NCBI GenBank assembly: GCA_021805955.1
Contig: JAJZDO010000327.1
Coordinates: forward strand, 1 to 5,421
Direction of reading: 5' to 3'
DNA length: 5,421 nt
Source of the DNA: Acidobacteriota bacterium
GTDB taxonomy: Bacteria > Acidobacteriota > Terriglobia > Terriglobales > Acidobacteriaceae
Shown here: positions 1 through 5,421 of the stretch, in pieces
Position numbering within the stretch: the first letter of the stretch is position 1
Layout: each line of letters opens with the position of its first letter
Position numbers and translations under genes: made by a program
The notes under the pieces: generated by a model
The model's database searches: none
What the model saw: only the letters and a program-made list of their open reading frames with translations
Told to the model about the DNA's origin: nothing

Positions 1-45
1 AGCGTTGACGATGTTGATGGTGGGCGTGTGGGTGGGTTGGCTCAT
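1..45 (-). CDS. Possible 5' end of next gene (partial, unrecognised)
   Basis: An ATG at 45-43 on the minus strand opens a reading frame that stays open to the window edge and reads MSQPTHTPTINIVNA. Nearly every codon ends in C or G, as in the two genes upstream, and it lies 81 bases after the stop of the alpha/beta hydrolase in the same direction, so it could be a third member of that operon. There is no clear Shine-Dalgarno site in the 20 bases before the ATG. Only 15 codons are visible, so no family can be assigned, and chance is a real alternative. Confidence 0.35.
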   Translation of the reverse strand, partial: MSQPTHTPTINIVNA

Positions 46-126
46 GCGACTAGAGTATCGCGAGCCGGAGCCGACAAGGCGGCTGATACTTCGGCAGCAT
101 TGCCTGTCGTCAAGAAGTTCTCGGTG

Positions 127-990
127 TCAGTGGATGGATGCGGCGGCCTGGAGAGATTCGCAGGGCATGCCTGCATGAAAGAAGCGCAGAAGTTCGCGGG
201 AGATAACTCCGGCCTCCGTCATGGGGAGAAAGTGCCCGGCATCCAGCAGAATCACCTCGGAGCCGGGAATGAGGTCTGCCGCGCGCGTCGCGAAGGCCGC
301 CGGTACCGCCGCGTCCCGCATTCCATGAAAGATCAGCGTCGGGGGCAGCAACTCCGGCAGCCGCCCTGGAATAGCTGCGAGCACCTCAGCAGGATCGCCC
401 CAGCGCAGCAGCGACATCAAACGCCACGCACCGGCCGGCCCGCGGAACGGGATTTGAAAATCCCGCACGGCTTCGTCCCGTTCCTGCCGAGTGCCGCCAT
501 CGTCCGCCAGCGCCCGATGCATGACCATTTTCCAGAAGAGAAGATTGATGACCGGCGCTGCCAGCTCCCCCAGTACAGGCTTGCGGAGAACTTCAAAGAG
601 AGAAAACGGCTTCAAATCCGGAAACATGGATGGCGTCAGAAGCGCAAGACGCGAAACCCTTTGCGGATAACGATGTGCGTACTCGACGGCGACTGCGCAC
701 CCGGCATCGTGTCCCACAATGTGCCACTTCTCCACACCGCAATCGATGCGCAGTGCTTCCAGAAACGCAGCCAGCACGGGAAGCTGACGGAATCCACCGG
801 CCATCGGCGGCGTGCGTCCGAGTCCCGGCAGATCAACGGCGATGCATGCAAAGTTTCCGCAGACGCGGCCGATCACCCGGTCCCACAGATGGCAGTTGGT
901 CGGCAAGCCATGGAGAAACAGCACGGGCTCACCCGAGCCTTCGCACTTGCGGTAAATTTGCGGATGCGGCTCGACGGAAGCGTGGATCAT
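127..990 (-). CDS. Alpha/beta-fold hydrolase with Asp nucleophile (epoxide hydrolase/dehalogenase-type)
   Basis: This 287-residue protein has the full alpha/beta-hydrolase layout and no signal peptide, so it is probably cytosolic. Visible motifs are the oxyanion-hole HGLP at 27-30, the nucleophile elbow GHDAG at 93-97 with Asp95, a late acid in HGMRDAAVP (Asp226), and the catalytic His253 in DAGHF. A helical cap probably spans about 125-205. Asp instead of Ser at the nucleophile is the pattern of epoxide hydrolases, haloalkane dehalogenases and OleB-like beta-lactone decarboxylases, which act through a covalent aspartyl ester. The residue after the Asp is Ala, not the Trp that helps bind halide in haloalkane dehalogenases, so a dehalogenase is less likely. 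The ATG overlaps the TGA of the upstream flavoprotein gene (ATGA, 990-987) and has no strong Shine-Dalgarno site, which suggests translational coupling. Fold is secure; substrate is unknown. Confidence 0.88.
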   Translation of the reverse strand: MIHASVEPHPQIYRKCEGSGEPVLFLHGLPTNCHLWDRVIGRVCGNFACIAVDLPGLGRTPPMAGGFRQLPVLAAFLEALRIDCGVEKWHIVGHDAGCAVAVEYAHRYPQRVSRLALLTPSMFPDLKPFSLFEVLRKPVLGELAAPVINLLFWKMVMHRALADDGGTRQERDEAVRDFQIPFRGPAGAWRLMSLLRWGDPAEVLAAIPGRLPELLPPTLIFHGMRDAAVPAAFATRAADLIPGSEVILLDAGHFLPMTEAGVISRELLRFFHAGMPCESLQAAASIH

Positions 991-2312
991 GCCACGGTCT
1001 CACAGGATGTTGTGCCCAAGCTGCATAGCGCATGCAGCAGCGATGCAGCGGCACGAAACACGCCGAACACGGCACAGAATCCCAGGGAGGAAACGATGCC
1101 CTGCTGGCGGACGCGCGCGTAAATGTTATTCAGGCTCCACGCCGGAATGGTGTACACCTCTCCGGCGAGCCGGAACCCGATGCGGCTGCGGACCGGTTTG
1201 TCGTAGATGATCTTCTCAATCCCGCAATTGAAAAAGCGGGCCAGATCCTGAACGCGACGGCTATACATGGCTGCGGCCATCCATGGCAGTTGAGCGCGGC
1301 GGCGATAACGCGAGACCAGCGCCGCAGCCTCCCGGGCATGGCGCAGGACAGAGGTTACGCCGTTGGATGTCATGGGATCGACCATTGCGGCCGCTTCGCC
1401 AATCACCAGCCAGTTGGGCCCGAACAAGTGGCCATGGACGCGGCATCGAAAGGATGTGACCGAGACGGAAAGCTGCCCGTCGGATTCCGTCACGCGCTGG
1501 AAGCGGGGGAAGCGATTCAGTTGCGCACGCAGGATGGACTCTACGGAATATCCCGCGGTCCGGCGCGCTTTTATGCTCTCGCCTCGCGTAACAAATCCTA
1601 TGCTGAGCTTCTGCGCGTGAATCGGAATCTCCCAAATCCACTCAGTGTACGGAGCGCAGTTGCTCGCAGCATGCAGCGTGGTGCCTTCAAGGGGCTTTGG
1701 TTCGGAGATATAGGTCCAGATCGCGACTTTGGGCGGCCCATAGTCACGGTATGGCAGGTTGAATGCGCGAGGGAACAGGCGGGCCGCACCACCGGATGCA
1801 TCCAGAAACCATTTGGACTCCAGACGCCTGCCCGATGCTGTCTCGACCGCGACGACCCGCCGGCTGTCCGTCACGATCTGTGTGACGCGGTCGTGAACCA
1901 GAGCAACATCTTCACTCACGGCAATCTCCCGGACAGCGGCATTCAGCCGTGCGCGGTCCACGTGGAGCGTCCGGAGTTCGACGTTGAACGGCGGCTGGCC
2001 CAGCCATTCGCCGGGCGTGTAATGTGCAACAGCCTCACCGGCCGCCTTCAGGGTCACATGCTTCTTCCAGGTGCCGAAGCCTTCCCGAACCAGCATCTCC
2101 ATGGGCAGGCCCAGCTCGGCCAGCAGTTGGGGGGCGGACCAGTCGAGCGATTCGCCGACAGGCTTTTCATCCTCGTCCCGCGCCTCAAGGCACAGCACCC
2201 GGAGACCGGCGCGAACCAGATGGATGGAGGCCGCCAGGCCCGCGAGTCCTCCGCCGATTACGGTAACGTCAACCGGGTGCGGAAAATCTTCATTCGGCTT
2301 GCTGTCTCTCAT
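987..2312 (-). CDS. FAD-dependent oxidoreductase, flavin halogenase-like
   Basis: From the ATG at 2312 the product is 441 residues. The N-terminus is a Rossmann FAD site, VIGGGLAG at 18-25 (G20-x-G22-x-x-G25), with Glu43 at the end of the second strand for the ribose. GESLD follows at 53-57. WIWEIP at 225-230 fits the WxWxIP signature of flavin-dependent halogenases, and Lys83 in GTWKKHV aligns by eye with their catalytic lysine. The second FAD motif is GEAAAMVDP at 305-313, with Glu306 where GDAA is usual. A hydrophobic stretch at about 405-430 may touch the membrane. Related non-halogenating flavoproteins (geranylgeranyl-reductase-like, monooxygenases) share most of these motifs, so the reaction is open. 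A GTG at 2384 would add 24 residues, but that extension is unlike the family and overlaps an 18-bp palindrome, so I prefer 2312, although neither start has a strong Shine-Dalgarno site. It is followed by the hydrolase with a 4-base overlap. Confidence 0.85.
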   Translation of the reverse strand: MRDSKPNEDFPHPVDVTVIGGGLAGLAASIHLVRAGLRVLCLEARDEDEKPVGESLDWSAPQLLAELGLPMEMLVREGFGTWKKHVTLKAAGEAVAHYTPGEWLGQPPFNVELRTLHVDRARLNAAVREIAVSEDVALVHDRVTQIVTDSRRVVAVETASGRRLESKWFLDASGGAARLFPRAFNLPYRDYGPPKVAIWTYISEPKPLEGTTLHAASNCAPYTEWIWEIPIHAQKLSIGFVTRGESIKARRTAGYSVESILRAQLNRFPRFQRVTESDGQLSVSVTSFRCRVHGHLFGPNWLVIGEAAAMVDPMTSNGVTSVLRHAREAAALVSRYRRRAQLPWMAAAMYSRRVQDLARFFNCGIEKIIYDKPVRSRIGFRLAGEVYTIPAWSLNNIYARVRQQGIVSSLGFCAVFGVFRAAASLLHALCSLGTTSCETVA

Positions 2313-2366
2313 TGCGGCGCCAGAGAATGCTATCTGGCGGGAACCGCATCGCGCTTCCACCAAAAG

Positions 2367-2384
2367 GTGGAGCTGCAGCTCCAC
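2367..2384. promoter_or_regulatory. 18-bp perfect palindrome upstream of flavoprotein gene (candidate operator)
   Basis: gtggagctgcagctccac is identical to its own reverse complement over all 18 bases. It lies 54 bases upstream of the preferred ATG of the flavoprotein gene, in the expected 5' region of the operon. A second short palindrome, tatgcata (2388-2395), sits three bases beyond it. A dimeric regulator could bind here; in RNA it would form a hairpin with almost no loop, which favours a DNA role. No convincing -35/-10 pair was found nearby, so the function is inferred from symmetry and position only. Confidence 0.4.
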
Positions 2385-2457
2385 ACATATGCATACAAGT
2401 GGAGATCACCGGCCTGTTGCTATCGGACGAGAGAATTCGGCCCCGCGATAGACTCAA

Positions 2458-2520
2458 CCCACGTCTCAGAAGCGAGACGTGGGGCACCCCAGGGAATTTT
2501 TCAGACCTGGGCCACCCGCC
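2458..2520. repeat. Intergenic hairpin element with nested inverted repeats
   Basis: The gene-free stretch 2313-2592 contains a perfect 10-bp inverted repeat, cccacgtctc (2458-2467) and gagacgtggg (2474-2483), around a 6-base loop. It runs straight into ggggcacccc (2481-2490), then a second pair, cccagg (2488-2493) and cctggg (2506-2511), around a T-rich loop, and ends with gccacccgcc. No clean T-run follows the strong stem on either strand, so it is a poor intrinsic terminator. The layout resembles dispersed REP-like intergenic elements that I recall from Acidobacteriota, but only one copy is in this window, so the repeat status is inference. Apart from this element and the palindrome at 2367-2384, I see nothing in this gap. 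Confidence 0.5.
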
Positions 2521-2592
2521 TCCGAACAGGACGGTCCAGCATAAATCCATCAGAACCGCTTCGGATCATTGCGTCAACGTTTGCATCGAGTC

Positions 2593-3300
2593 TCAGTGGT
2601 TGCCCAATCGAAGCCAAATGATGGCAATCGCTAAAATCCAGGCGATTCCAAGAGACATCAACGCAACCGTCTTCTTATTCATGCGACAGAGCAAGGCCCA
2701 TAACCGGTAAGATGCCAACATAAGAAGTAGAAGTCCTATTCCTCCGGCGAGAACAATGAGCCAACGATCGTGAGTCCATAGGACAATTGCCCAAGCAGTC
2801 AAAGCGAGCGTCGACAGGGCAATACCTTTCAGAGGATACCGCGGAGAAATAGTTAATGCATGGCGTTTCGCAAGCTCAGATCGGAGAAGTTGGTATGATT
2901 CCACGTCGACCGGAATCGCAATTTTTCGCCTGGGTTCTATGCTTAAGACAAGCAGCCATCTAGAATCTTCTTGTAAACTTTCGATCTCGCGAAATGGTAT
3001 TTCAATAGTGGGGAAATTCTTCCTTATTCTGACGATCCCAGCGTCGTCTAAAACAAACACCATTTGCCGGGTGGCGCGGAATAGCGCTTCCCGGCATGCG
3101 AGGGCTGTGGCAAATATGAAAGTTCCCACCAAAGATGCAGCTGCACTCCATTCGAGGTTCGCACTATCTTTCATTCCGCAAAACCGAGCGGCAAACGTAA
3201 CAACTGTCGCGGCCAACGCTACGGCTAAACAAGCTGACAATATACCGGTTGTCCTTAGCTCATGCTTGGACCTATTTATTTCGATTTTGAACTCTTGCAC
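2593..3300 (-). CDS. Multi-pass membrane protein with PH-like central domain (unrecognised)
   Basis: I do not recognise the family. From the GTG at 3300 the product is 235 residues. It has two N-terminal membrane segments (about 17-38 and 52-69), a soluble beta-rich block of about 75-145 resembling bacterial PH-like domains (alternating strands, basic RKNF and RRK patches), then three more membrane segments (about 157-175, 178-197, 211-231). The GTG at 3300 is chosen because GGAGGA lies 5 bases upstream (3311-3306); a GTG at 3330 would add 10 residues but has no Shine-Dalgarno site. The gene lies 104 bases after the smaller membrane-protein gene and two genes after the RHS tail, on the same strand. 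Its base composition (25 G+C in bases 3001-3060) is far below that of the flavoprotein gene (42 in bases 2101-2160). Position suggests an immunity or accessory role for the RHS tip, but that is inference. Confidence 0.72.
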   Translation of the reverse strand: MQEFKIEINRSKHELRTTGILSACLAVALAATVVTFAARFCGMKDSANLEWSAAASLVGTFIFATALACREALFRATRQMVFVLDDAGIVRIRKNFPTIEIPFREIESLQEDSRWLLVLSIEPRRKIAIPVDVESYQLLRSELAKRHALTISPRYPLKGIALSTLALTAWAIVLWTHDRWLIVLAGGIGLLLLMLASYRLWALLCRMNKKTVALMSLGIAWILAIAIIWLRLGNH

Positions 3301-3305
3301 GCGGC

Positions 3306-3311
3306 TCCTCC
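3306..3311 (-). promoter_or_regulatory. Ribosome binding site deciding the start at 3300
   Basis: The minus strand reads GGAGGA here, 5 bases before the GTG at 3300-3298. The alternative GTG at 3330 is preceded by GTAGAACTGCC, which has no comparable site, so translation probably begins at 3300. Confidence 0.6.
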
Positions 3312-3404
3312 ATGCAGTAGGCGTTACCACGGCAGTTCTACCATTTCACGTTTGCTCATCCAATTCGTCTCCAAAACGCGGAGCGGCTGATTTCCCAGAA
3401 AAGC

Positions 3405-3824
3405 TTATCTGCGGCAAGAAATGCTATCGGCCAATTGAATTAAAACGCCTGTTGTTGCCAGGCATACAACAAATAACCCGCGGTATATCATTTCGGCAGC
3501 GGCCGACATCACTATCGATAAGGAGCGATCGTCGCGGAGTCTACCTTCTGCCGTGCCGACAAATATCCGATGAAGTCTTTGATAGCAACGCGATGCAGAG
3601 GTCCAGAAAATTATGATCGACCAACCAACGGCACCAAGCCAGCAAATGCCGCCTATCGACCATTGGCTCCAATATCGAATGATCACGAACCCCAGAATCG
3701 CTAGAGTCAGCAGACAGAAAATCGTCTCCGAGACGAACAAAAATGAACGGTGGGGCGGCTCGGCGAAGAACTTTGAACTAAACCAAGAACTTTCGATGGT
3801 TTTGGACGCCTTGATGCTTAGCAC
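3405..3824 (-). CDS. Small three-TM membrane protein directly downstream of RHS tail (candidate immunity protein)
   Basis: I do not recognise the family. The 139-residue product has a soluble N-terminus of about 27 residues, hydrophobic segments at about 28-49 and 56-76, a basic loop at 79-100 (RCYQRLHRIF, RLRDDR), and a third hydrophobic segment at about 107-130. No signal-peptide cleavage pattern or catalytic motif is evident. The GTG start at 3824 is supported by AAAGGAG ending 9 bases upstream. The gene begins 40 bases after the RHS stop codon and is co-oriented, so the two are probably co-transcribed. In RHS and other polymorphic-toxin loci the gene just after the toxin tip usually encodes its immunity protein, and membrane immunity proteins often accompany membrane-acting toxins. 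That is the basis for the suggested role; nothing in the sequence proves it. It could equally be an unrelated small membrane protein. Confidence 0.68.
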   Translation of the reverse strand: MLSIKASKTIESSWFSSKFFAEPPHRSFLFVSETIFCLLTLAILGFVIIRYWSQWSIGGICWLGAVGWSIIIFWTSASRCYQRLHRIFVGTAEGRLRDDRSLSIVMSAAAEMIYRGLFVVCLATTGVLIQLADSISCRR

Positions 3825-3833
3825 TTTTTAGTT

Positions 3834-3840
3834 CTCCTTT
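3834..3840 (-). promoter_or_regulatory. Ribosome binding site of the 139-residue membrane protein
   Basis: AAAGGAG on the minus strand, 9 bases before the GTG at 3824, supports that non-ATG start. It lies in the 40-base gap after the RHS stop codon, where I saw no terminator, which fits co-transcription. Confidence 0.6.
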
Positions 3841-3864
3841 GATCGCTTGAACGCTAACTACTGC

Positions 3865-4023
3865 CTAGCATCCTCCAATTTTTGCAATTACCCAGGTGGC
3901 ACTCGCCACCAGACCCAGAGGCCCCGATACGACGAAGGCCTCGGACTGAAATAAAGTAGCCCCTCCTAGGAGACAAAGGTAGCCGGAACCAAAATCCAGA
4001 TAAAAGCACGTTTTTTGAGAAAA
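3865..4023 (-). other. Variable C-terminal tip of RHS protein (candidate toxin domain)
   Basis: This covers residues 363-415, after the low-complexity linker. The segment is short, hydrophobic and rich in Gly and Ala, with two stretches that could enter a membrane (YLCLLGGATLF and FVVSGPLGLVASATWVIA) and three cysteines (369, 380, 415). No nuclease, deaminase or other known catalytic motif is visible. The base composition is visibly lower in GC than the core. In RHS proteins the part after the core is exchanged between strains and often carries a toxin; here a pore-forming or membrane-active peptide would fit the membrane proteins encoded next door. It may instead be a non-functional tail. 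Confidence 0.4.
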
Positions 4024-5112
4024 TCCGGAATTTTGCTGTCCCTGCGGGTTTGTGGGAGGCGGCGCTGGGTTCGTCTTGCTGGGAGAGTTCTGCCCGCTCC
4101 CGCCCCCACCGCCAGCATTGCCTGTTCCGGGACCAGGGCTGGGATTGGACGCACTTGGACCTTGGCAGGACCAGCCCGTAGAGCATGCGCTGGACGGCGG
4201 GGGGGCCGGAGGCGGGTCGGGCGGTTGTGACGTCGACGGGTCAGGCGTCGTCGGCGGAGTACCTGTGACACAGGAGTCCCCAAGACAGGTTCCACCGCCA
4301 GGCATACAATTGCCGCCTTGGGAGCAACCTTGGTCGGGCGGGGCACAGCCCTCCGGGCTCGGGCATTCGTCCGAAGTGCCATCGGCAGCGATATATCCGC
4401 TTGGGTCAATAAACGCGAGCGGATTGTTCCCGACATAGGCATAGCGGTTGAAGCTCTGCGGGTTGGCCAGGTTATAGCTGCCCAGATACGGGTCCGGGCG
4501 CAGCCAGCGCGCCTGCGCAATCGACAGATTGCGGAACCAGGCATGATAGCTGTTGTTCTCCGCGTCCTTCTCGATGCCCGTGTACAGCAGCGGATCGGCC
4601 GTGCTCGATGCCGTCAACTGCCCGAACGGCAGATAGCTGTCCGAGTCATACACGCTGCCGCTGCTGGTGGTCCCGATCACCAGCGACCCCAGATGGTCCA
4701 GCAGCCGGTACTCCGGCCCGCCCGTCTGCGTCCCCGGCACCAGCACGATCATCTTCCCTTTCGCCCAGATGCCATCCGTCCACGTCGCAGTCGAGGGCGT
4801 ATACCCGGCGACCATCCGGCCCTGGAAATAAATGAACTCCGCCGAGCCGCAGCTTACCGTCTGCTCCACCCGCTGATTGAACGCGTCATACACATACTGG
4901 GCATTGTTGCTCGCCACCAGCATCCCCTCCGCATTGTACTGGTACGTGTTGCCCAGGCCATCCGCCGTCATGTCGCCCGCCGCGTCGTACGTGTATCCGG
5001 TCACCTTAGCAGGTTGGTGGCGTTCGCTGCCCAAGTGTATTGCGTCCACCACAGCGTCGTCGATGTCGTCTTGTACTGCTCCTGCGGCGCGAGGTCCAGG
5101 GGGACACGACAA
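3865..5112 (-). CDS. RHS repeat-associated core domain protein, C-terminal remnant with variable tip (5' end broken)
   Basis: This is the C-terminal part of an RHS/YD-repeat protein. Numbered from a weak TTG at 5112 it has 415 residues, but residues 1-36 do not look like RHS. YD repeats begin at VTGYTYDAAGDMT (37-49) and continue to YVYDAFNQRVEQ (73-84); DHLGS is at 139-143. The core runs from YTGIEKDAENNS (177) to DPSG (236-239), with NPQSFNRYAYVGNNP between; DPSG lies where RHS shells are known to self-cleave and release the tip. Next come a linker rich in Pro, Gly and Cys (about 240-363) and a hydrophobic tail of about 50 residues ending in Cys415. Complete RHS proteins are far longer, so most of the N-terminus is missing. 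Just upstream, the neighbouring frame (about 5100-5004) has the GC-rich third positions expected of coding DNA and ends TWAANATNLLR-stop, which would continue naturally into VTGYTYD after a frameshift. Family assignment is firm; whether the gene is still expressed is doubtful. Confidence 0.85.
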   Translation of the reverse strand: MSCPPGPRAAGAVQDDIDDAVVDAIHLGSERHQPAKVTGYTYDAAGDMTADGLGNTYQYNAEGMLVASNNAQYVYDAFNQRVEQTVSCGSAEFIYFQGRMVAGYTPSTATWTDGIWAKGKMIVLVPGTQTGGPEYRLLDHLGSLVIGTTSSGSVYDSDSYLPFGQLTASSTADPLLYTGIEKDAENNSYHAWFRNLSIAQARWLRPDPYLGSYNLANPQSFNRYAYVGNNPLAFIDPSGYIAADGTSDECPSPEGCAPPDQGCSQGGNCMPGGGTCLGDSCVTGTPPTTPDPSTSQPPDPPPAPPPSSACSTGWSCQGPSASNPSPGPGTGNAGGGGGSGQNSPSKTNPAPPPTNPQGQQNSGFSQKTCFYLDFGSGYLCLLGGATLFQSEAFVVSGPLGLVASATWVIAKIGGC

Positions 5113-5163
5113 TTTCTGGGGTTGTTGTGGTGTCGCCGGTTTATTTGGGGCAATAAACGGACT

Positions 5164-5421
5164 TCACGTGCGAGAACAGGCTCCGCTGTTTGTTGGTGCC
5201 TGCTTCTCAATCGCTCTTGAAGTAAGAACTTTAAGCGTTCTATGGTATCCAACGAAGTAGAGAATAAAACCAGCCATCAATCCCGAGACGAAAAATTCAA
5301 CTACAGCGTCCTGCAGATCCACGAGACGAAGCTCCACGCCCGAATAGAACACTGCAACCGCTAATGCAACGCCAAAGAGAGCCATGCTCAGGCCCCAGCC
5401 ACGCGCCAACCGCTCGGGCAA
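5164..5421 (-). CDS. Membrane protein, partial (3' end only, unrecognised)
   Basis: The frame is open from the window edge to a TGA at 5166-5164, giving 85 visible residues. The first codon is TTG at the edge, so the true start may lie outside. Two hydrophobic segments are visible (about 11-27, LSMALFGVALAVAVF, and about 42-58, EFFVSGLMAGFILYFV), followed by a basic tail (HRTLKVLTSRAIEK). I recognise no family. Its stop lies about 60 bases before the first RHS-like codons on the same strand. It could be the immunity or accessory gene of an earlier RHS cassette, but this rests on position alone. Confidence 0.5.
   Translation of the reverse strand: MPERLARGWGLSMALFGVALAVAVFYSGVELRLVDLQDAVVEFFVSGLMAGFILYFVGYHRTLKVLTSRAIEKQAPTNSGACSRT

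Noticed and set aside
69..84. Small inverted repeat agccg/cggct after the hydrolase gene as a terminator
   Set aside because: The stem is only 5 bp and no T-run follows on the minus strand.
28..1122. Long plus-strand open frame opposite the hydrolase gene
   Set aside because: It is antisense to a gene with clear catalytic motifs, rich in Arg, Gln and His, and shows no recognisable domain. Such frames are common opposite GC-rich genes.
2385..2460. Sigma70-type promoter for the flavoprotein operon
   Set aside because: Only weak hexamers such as TATGCA were found, with no matching -35 at proper spacing.
2458..2490. The strong hairpin as a rho-independent terminator for the 235-residue membrane-protein gene
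   Set aside because: On the minus strand the stem is followed by TTGAGTC, not a T-run, and it lies more than 100 bases after the stop codon.
1032..2621. Plus-strand open frame of about 530 codons opposite the flavoprotein gene
   Set aside because: Its composition is typical of antisense translation, and the minus strand carries unambiguous FAD-binding and WxWxIP motifs.
4318..5220. Plus-strand open frame of about 300 codons opposite the RHS gene
   Set aside because: It is an Arg-rich antisense shadow of the RHS core; no motif supports it.
5001..5252. Separate minus-strand gene of 83 codons between the partial membrane gene and the RHS frame
   Set aside because: Its first half overlaps the membrane-protein gene in another frame, and its last 30 codons read best as displaced RHS sequence, so it is not a gene of its own.

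Overview
The window reads as chromosomal DNA from a moderately GC-rich bacterium. Three signs suggest Acidobacteriota: the style of the RHS core (NPQSFNRYAYVGNNPLAF then DPSG), an intergenic hairpin with 'ggggcacccc / gggccaccc' blocks that I remember from acidobacterial intergenic regions, and GC-rich core genes beside a more AT-rich accessory stretch. This assignment is inference, not proof. Every gene I can support lies on the minus strand.

Right to left, in the direction of transcription, the layout is as follows. (a) 5421-5164 is the 3' end of a small membrane-protein gene that runs off the window edge. (b) About 5105-3865 is the C-terminal part of an RHS/YD-repeat protein. Its 5' end looks broken: the RHS-like reading shifts frame near 5004. 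After the RHS core comes a Cys-, Pro- and Gly-rich linker and then a short hydrophobic tail. (c) 3824-3405 and 3300-2593 are two unrecognised membrane-protein genes with good Shine-Dalgarno sites, placed directly downstream of the RHS tail in the position where immunity genes usually lie. (d) 2592-2313 holds no gene, but contains a 10-bp perfect hairpin, other inverted repeats and an 18-bp perfect palindrome. (e) 2312-127 is a two-gene metabolic operon: a flavin-dependent, halogenase-like oxidoreductase followed, through an ATGA start/stop overlap, by an alpha/beta hydrolase with an Asp nucleophile. (f) 45-1 may be the start of the next gene.

Two themes emerge. The right half looks like a polymorphic-toxin-type locus: an RHS core remnant, a variable tip and candidate immunity membrane proteins, with GC falling from the core into the tip and downstream genes. 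The left half looks like a tailoring pair (oxygenase or halogenase plus hydrolase) from a secondary or lipid metabolic pathway whose other genes lie outside the window. No tRNA, rRNA, CRISPR array, transposase or integrase was seen.
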